Below are positions 58,481 through 64,000 of a DNA stretch of 64,000 bases, piece after piece. The notes beneath the pieces were generated by a model, which did no database searches, was not told the DNA's origin, and saw only the letters and a program-made list of their open reading frames with translations. The position numbers and the translations under genes were made by a program. How positions within the stretch are numbered: position 1 is the stretch's first letter; each line of letters begins with the position of its first letter. Origin of the DNA: Trochalopteron elliotii (lineage: Eukaryota > Chordata > Aves > Passeriformes > Leiothrichidae); the NCBI GenBank assembly GCA_024734555.1, contig JANPWX010000109.1, positions 1,400,782-1,464,781 on the forward strand, in the 5' to 3' direction.

Positions 58481-59399
58481 TGTATGTTGGTCAAGAGTGT
58501 GTTTTTCTTTAACTAGTGCAGTTAGGGTGATGGAGTGGGCATTAGAGTGATAGGCAGGCAGAGTAATTCCCTAGGGTGGATGTAGTGCTGGCTTTGTTTA
58601 AGTCTAATTTATCCCACTTCTCATAAAGGAATAAGTCCCACACATATAAACAGCTCTAGAGGGTTACAATTCCAAGCACAGCAGGGAAGTTTCCCACTTT
58701 CCCACATGCTGCACAGGATTACAAATAAACCCTAAGGTCCAAATCCACAAGGATCTCCTTGCTCCATACTGTGGGATGAGTTCAAAAGAAAACAGTGGGA
58801 CAGATGATTGATCTTTTGACAAAAATCTCATTTGTGATGGCCTTGACAAACTTCTCTTACCTTCTGTTTGCTTGAATTTCATGTTATTTGCCACACACCT
58901 TGAAAGGTCTCCAACTGACATCAGTGGGCTAAAATCTACCTTAAGCTGCCTGAGAGGGTCTTTGTACAAAGAGTTTTCTCATCCCCACCGCCAACTCAAC
59001 ACTGGGCTCAGGCAACTTCCAGCAAGGACAATAAAACCAGGAGTATCAAGCCAGGACTAAGTAAGGCTGTGTGCAAAGCAAAGGGAGAACACAGTTTATT
59101 CTGTTCTAACAGAAGGAGGACTCTGTTTCATCTTCCCACAGCCCTCACAGTTTCATCCCCTACCTGGCTGTTTTGGGACAACCCCCCAAACCCATCTGAA
59201 TCTCAGGAAGGGCAGTTAAAATGTCGTTTTTGTTCCCCACTGCAGCATCTCCAGGCTTAGGACAGCACTGACCCCATTGCTGCCAAAAGGCTTCTGTCCT
59301 ACTGGCACACAGACTGGTCACCAAAATCAACCTCCCTGTGTATCCTTAGACTGAACATGCACTAATGGCTGGCTTCAGCCAGGAGACATCTGGCACACT
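58481..59399. other. Non-coding stretch, no gene seen
   Basis: Mixed DNA; nothing recognised. Confidence 0.5.
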
Positions 59400-59660
59400 G
59401 TTAAAGTTGGGTGCCTGCCCCGGTTCTCAGTCAAGACAGAGATATTCACCATGTGAACCACGCTGCTGCTCAGTCAAAACAACTCAAAATAAAAGCGCCG
59501 TCGACTAACAGTGAAAGGAATTTTTTTGGTATAGTTTACTTGGCAAATAATCCTGCACTTCAGATACATTTCAGGAAATCATGACCTATTTTTGGATGAC
59601 TTATCATGTCCACGTGTGGCAAAATTCCTCTAATAAATCAGTTGTGGCGAATGATTTAAT
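59400..59660. promoter_or_regulatory. Candidate conserved non-coding element (enhancer-like)
   Basis: Repeat-free with retained CpGs (aagcgccgtcgac, gtccacgtgtgg, gtggcgaatg) and AT-rich cores (gcaaataatcctgc, ctaataaatcag, gaatgatttaattg). Includes one CACGTG E-box. Abuts the trinucleotide repeat to the right. Confidence 0.4.
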
Positions 59661-59674
59661 TGTTGTTGTTGTTG

Positions 59675-59719
<45 letters not shown>
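59660..59719 (+). repeat. Compound (GTT)6(ATT)13 microsatellite
   Basis: Six perfect GTT units (59662-59679) pass directly into 13 perfect ATT units (59680-59718). The poly-Leu frame across it is an artefact. It splits two enhancer-like blocks. Confidence 0.95.
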
Positions 59720-59721
<2 letters not shown>

Positions 59722-59729
59722 TGCTCTCT

Positions 59730-60015
59730 CCACCTTAAATGTTCTGAGACAAGATGAAAGTACTGAAACTTCTAATGCCTCCCTGCTGAGTCGCTATTGT
59801 AGGAGTGAAAAAGAGCGGAATGGATCAGCTTTTAGTAAAACCCATGGTTTATGTAAAGCATCTGATTCAAAACCTATTTTCTATGTAGCCTTTTCTTGTG
59901 GACTGAAATAGTAGGCTGCATTCAAGCTAGACTTTGAGCTCAGTGAAAAGGAAACGCTGATGAAAATCACGACTCAAACACTCTTGCATCATATAATTCT
60001 GTTTGTTTTATTGGT
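59730..60015. promoter_or_regulatory. Candidate conserved non-coding element
   Basis: Repeat-free sequence with CpGs (gagtcgctattg, gagcggaatgg, gaaacgctg, atcacgactc) and AT-rich words (catcatataattctg). May be one element with the block left of the microsatellite. Confidence 0.35.
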
Positions 60016-61129
60016 GAGATAGAACCTGGGCTGCAGAAGGAAACTCAGTGTAGGGCAGCAGGCCAGGCTCAGGTTTAGGCAGCAGCTGGACAGCAGTCAA
60101 ACCCAAGGGGTGGAATTTGGACCACACCAAAGCTGATGGGGACTTCACCATCAGCTTTTGCAGGCCCAGACTTCACCTTAATGACCACTCCACAGGCAGC
60201 TCTGCAGAAAGGAACATTTTTGTTCTTAAAACAGGCATCCCTTGTAGAGGTCAAGTTCTCCCAAGGACAGCCCCTCTTCCATCTTGGCATCTAGCCCAGG
60301 TGACAGAGAGCAGACATACAGCAGGTGCTAGGCAAAGTCCATGCCCCACTTTTCTGCATGTTCATGCTGGGGTTCCCTGCTCTTCAAACACCCAGGCAGA
60401 ATTCATGATGTCTTTCCTGGCTGCCTCAAGGGTTTGCATGTCATTTGCGTGACTTTTGGGTCTTGATATGTCTGCTGCAATTGCAGCTTCTGAGAAACAT
60501 TTCAAACATTCCTGCCTGGGAGGCTTTTGGCTAACAGGTCATCATCACTTGGGAGAAATGAAGCTACAAGGCAAACCCTACGTGCAGAGAGTGTGCACAC
60601 GTGCTTGTGCCCACAGAGATCTCTGAAGGAATCACTGTCCTCTTCTCATCTCTATGATCTCTAAGTAGCTGTCCATTTTCAACATATGAAAAAAATATTT
60701 ATAGCTATCAGGGAAGTGGTGACATAAACCCATCCTAAAATGCCTTGCAGCAGAAAAGAGACAAAGCTCTTTGTTGTGAGTGTTGGGCAAACCCCATGAC
60801 TTGGTTCCTCACGTGAGCAGTGCCATGGTACTGGAGGTGATCAGTTCAAGGGAAAGCTGTCTCTGTGCTCTGCTGTGGAGCAGTGATGATGAGGTGTTGC
60901 CTCTTAGGATAAAGGACCCTGGCACTGAGCAGTTCCAGCAAAAGGATACCTCTCTAAGGAAGCTGCAGCCAACACTTGAGAAGTTACACAATGGTCATAA
61001 AAGATGCTCAGCCCACAATGCCTGATGAAATATAGATCAGTGTAATTGTTTCTTAGGCTGCTGAAGTATATCAAAAAGGGACAGACTTGAAGTATTGTAT
61101 TACCACTGCACCCTTCAGTGGCTACAGCT
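60016..61129. other. Non-coding stretch, no gene seen
   Basis: CpG-poor mixed DNA; no recognised exon or repeat. Confidence 0.55.
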
Positions 61130-62340
61130 AACATCTTATTTTTATTTCTATGCTGACAGCACCAGGCAAGTTGATTTATTTTCTGTGCTGTATTAAATAT
61201 CAGAGGAGATATGCGTCTCCTAGAATCTGAGGCATGGGATACAGCAGATGAGCTAAATGCATGTTAACCAAAGCCTCCTCTTGATTCACTTTGACATACC
61301 TGAATGTTTCCTAAATGAAGCTCTTCAGAGCATCTGTGAGCAGATCCACCAAGGGTCTTTGCATGCAGCAACTGTGATTTGCTGTCATGGCTCAAATAAT
61401 CCACAATTGCTCTGATCATTTTCTACTCCCCTTTCTTGAATGCCTTTGTTGTACACTTAACAAATATTGCTCCCAATCAAGAAATGTCTGTGATTAGCAG
61501 ATTTAGATGGAAGATTTGTTTCATTATTATTTGCCTTCTGGCTCTGAAGCTCCGTGGAGGACATGTTTTCAAGCTTTCTTTTCAACCGCAAGATTTAGAA
61601 CTTACTTTTCTTCCTCCCGTTTTTTAAAGAAAGCTGAGATTCTTATGTAATCTACCTACCTTCAGCATCTGGGACTTAAAACACAGGACCAAATATGGCT
61701 TGAAATGGAAACAATGAATGATCAGCTTTTCTCACATGAGTAGTCCCTTTGAAGGCTAAGTGTCTGTACTCAGGAGCAAAGTTACATGTATACTATGAGA
61801 GCTTGCAGAACCAGAACATGAACAAAACACAAACCCTAATTTACCCCAGAAATACAAACCTTGTATAAAGTTTTCATTACGTAGTTGGAGGAAATACCCT
61901 TTCTTCATACATACTTCTAATCTTTTTTTCCTTTCCTTTGTAAAAATACCTCCTTTGATACAGAAGTCATGTAAGCCTTACAGTTAAGTCTTTCATTAAA
62001 TGTTTCAGTAAGTATTAAGTAAGCTTAAGGCAATAACAGAAGTTTATGACTTTTTAAAAGAGCTTGTTTCTTTCCCTCCCACATTATGCTGGTTTTGTTT
62101 TTTTAAAAAAAGTCACAAAACCTACATCTTGATCTGCTCCAGTCTGAAGGTTTCTATTTATAGTTTTTGGTTATGAATGTTTTTTCCTATGAAAAGGTCA
62201 GACCTTGCACATATACAATGGTGGAAAGCCCTGCTTATTAAAAAGCAGGCAGACAGATTTGTTAAAAAGAAGTAATTTCATAATGCAGCTGCTGTGAAAG
62301 GAGGCTGCTTTAGCAGAAGCATATCATGCAGCTTTATGAG
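61130..62340. promoter_or_regulatory. AT-rich block, weak candidate regulatory region
   Basis: Mostly AT-rich unique sequence, for example cttatttttatttctatgc, ctgtattaaatatcag and gtttcattattatttgcc. Short homopolymers occur near 61925 and 62100. It could contain one or more elements, but CpG retention is low. Confidence 0.2.
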
Positions 62341-63114
62341 AAAAACAGGTAAAGGAATTCTGTTTTGTGGTGGAAGAGGTTTTCCTTTCCAAGCCCCCAT
62401 CCTCATTCACATACTGTGTTCACTTCTCTTTACACACTTTGTCCTACACCCACATGTACACACACACTCCCCCACATTCCCTTTACCCATTTTTTCCCAC
62501 CCCTGCTGCCCTGGAAAGGCTGGAGGAGGTAATGGTGCACCAACTCAGTGTATCCTGCATGGACCAGTCACCCCTGGACTGCTGCCCAGGGCTCAGCCAC
62601 ACTCAGCTTCTCCTGTCCAAAGCCCATGGCCAGTACCCTTGGTCAGCACAGGAAGCTAGGGTAGACTGGGAAGGTGGGTCCTGGCCCTGGGGCTGGGGTC
62701 TGCAGGCCAGGACCACACTTGGCTGAGGCTGTTCTTGCTAAGGGAGACCTGTGAAGGGTCAGTGTTGACTGACAGATGTCCTTCACCAGGACCTAAAGGA
62801 GCTGCACTGTTCAGCACAGGGCACTGCTCTGGAGCATGGGTCTGCCCAGGGTTTCAGGGTTACAGCAACCTGCAACTTTCTGCATGATGACAACCAACAG
62901 AAATCTCTCTCATTTGATAATGGAGAAAAAAGGAGAGGTCTTGGCTGTTTTGTCCTGACTCTGAGTGAGGAGCTTTGATTAGCTGAACAAAAACCACTTC
63001 ATCCCAAAAGCTTTTCTTTTCCTCCTTCCTCCCTGAAGCATCCTAAGCACTCCACACACCTGCAGCACCCTGGAGTGATGGAAACAGCACATGTAGCCTA
63101 ACATCTCCTAAACT
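62341..63114. other. Non-coding stretch, no gene seen
   Basis: C-rich plus strand at 62420-62510 (cacacacactcccccac). Mixed GC-moderate DNA otherwise. No gene recognised. Confidence 0.55.
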
Positions 63115-63240
63115 CTGTGTTATTAAGGAAGATCTCTCCTGTGTTTTATTAAATCATATGCAAAATGCCCAACTCCTTTAAATTAAAATTTGAAAATAGA
63201 CACTTCTCACCAATTCCTGGCTACTTTATATAAAAAGGGC
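63115..63240 (+). promoter_or_regulatory. AT-rich element ending in a CCAAT and TATA-like pair
   Basis: CCAAT at 63210-63214 lies 13 bases before TATATAAAAAG (63227-63237) on the plus strand. The upstream part is AT-rich with ttattaaatcatatgc and tttaaattaaaatttg. The spacing between the two boxes is shorter than usual for a promoter. No exon is demonstrable to the right. Confidence 0.2.
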
Positions 63241-63670
63241 CCCCAAACGCTGACCAGTCTCTTCTGCTTTGAAGGAGCATCCTGTGCAGAAGAGGATGGG
63301 GTCACTGCTGAATGCACAAGGTGTCCTCCAGTCTCCAAAGGCACATCCTCATCAGGGTTTAATTTCCAGGAGAGCATTGCTGTACATTCACTCTGAAGAG
63401 CTTTGTCTGCATCAGCTCCTGCTCCGCAGCATCCCTGAAGCGAGTTGTCCCCAGGTTTTTAAATTCAGGGATCCATCTGTGCAGGAAATAATTTGCCCTA
63501 TTAGTGATTCCACCACTGCTGCTATCCATCATGTCACTCCTGTGAGGAAAAATGAGGATGGATTCACTGAAAACCCTCTCTCTCTCCAGAGTGGGCTCAG
63601 CCCAGCACCTCTGGGCTTATTAATCAGCTTCTTCTTCTACCATGAAATAATGCTCTGGGTGCCTCCTCCA
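63241..63670. promoter_or_regulatory. Weak candidate conserved element
   Basis: Includes gctccgcagc, gaagcgagttg, ggaaataatttgccctatta, and cttattaatcagcttc. The plus-strand frame reaching 63676 has its first ATG near 63295 and gives about 127 residues with no recognised domain. Confidence 0.2.
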
Positions 63671-64000
63671 CAGTGACTTCCCACAGGGTGCCAGCCCTGC
63701 TCCCATCTTGCTTGTCTCCATGTGATGTGACAGCAGTGGGAGAGTGGCCAGGGCTTTCCCCACAGGCACAGCCTGTTCCAGGGAGGCAATAGTTCTGATT
63801 AGCCCCAGTCAGCACCACTGCCCTCCTTCTGAATGGTGACATGGGTGGGCAGCTCCATCCACCCTTCACATCTCCTCCTGGAACTGTCTCTGCAAATGAC
63901 TCCTCACTCAGGGTTCAGATGGTCCCTGTGTATCTGCAAGCAGAGGTCAGCATTTCTGGTGGAATGCCATCTCACCTGAGCTTTCAGGAGCACAGCCCAA
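63671..64000. other. Non-coding stretch to window end
   Basis: GC-moderate, CpG-poor DNA; nothing recognised. Confidence 0.55.

Noticed and set aside
59660..59911. Poly-Leu open frame resembling a signal peptide
   Set aside because: The Leu run is the (GTT)/(ATT) microsatellite read from a non-ATG start; the remainder has no recognisable domain.
1..64000. CRISPR arrays, bacterial operons, phage or integrative elements
   Set aside because: No regularly spaced direct repeats with unique spacers and no dense gene runs; sequence character is vertebrate.
1..64000. Endogenous retrovirus coding regions
   Set aside because: No polymerase-like or other recognisable retroviral frame and no paired long terminal repeats were seen.
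1..64000. tRNA genes or well-known microRNA hairpins
   Set aside because: No B-box plus cloverleaf arrangement and none of the familiar mature microRNA sequences I looked for were found by eye; a covariance-model scan would be decisive.

Overview
This is vertebrate nuclear DNA, most likely from a bird. There are no closely packed open frames, ribosome binding sites or operons. Interspersed repeats are sparse, and the one clearly identifiable transposon is the 3' end of a CR1 LINE (about 34805-34940), whose terminal gattctgtgattct-type tail is typical of avian and other sauropsid CR1 elements. Simple repeats, long pyrimidine tracts and one 400-base N gap (30978-31377) complete the picture. The bird assignment is an inference; a crocodilian or turtle would also carry CR1 but usually has denser repeats.

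Layout. The first ~2 kb is CpG-rich and contains T-rich and AT-rich tracts, an AT palindrome and a 26-base G run. It resembles the edge of a CpG-island promoter or first-exon region of a gene lying at or beyond the left end. From about 2 kb to the right end I can support no protein-coding exon: all open frames are short, lack recognisable domains, and many begin at GTG or TTG. The longest ATG frame of any note is 209 codons (29147-29776) and looks unlike a known protein.

The non-coding stretch alternates plain CpG-poor DNA with blocks that look like conserved non-coding elements: AT-rich, single-copy, rich in TAAT/ATTA, SOX-, POU- or E-box-like words, and with retained CpGs. The clearest are near 4.0-4.3, 6.0-6.9, 9.0-9.35, 10.7-11.15, 38.3-38.6, 41.1-41.4, 44.5-44.9, 47.0-47.35, 52.1-52.4, 53.2-53.4, 56.2-56.4, 58.2-58.5, 59.4-60.0 and 63.1-63.6 kb. 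Conservation is inferred from sequence character only; no alignment was run.

Taken together the window resembles a large first intron or flanking gene desert of a developmental regulator, with a CpG island at one end and many candidate enhancers. I could not identify the gene. I found no undescribed multi-gene system. The items most worth checking are the enhancer-like blocks with paired binding-site grammar (52186-52208, 56271-56310, 49891-49923), the palindromes at 190-221 and 51790-51820, and the possible non-coding exon at 678-736.
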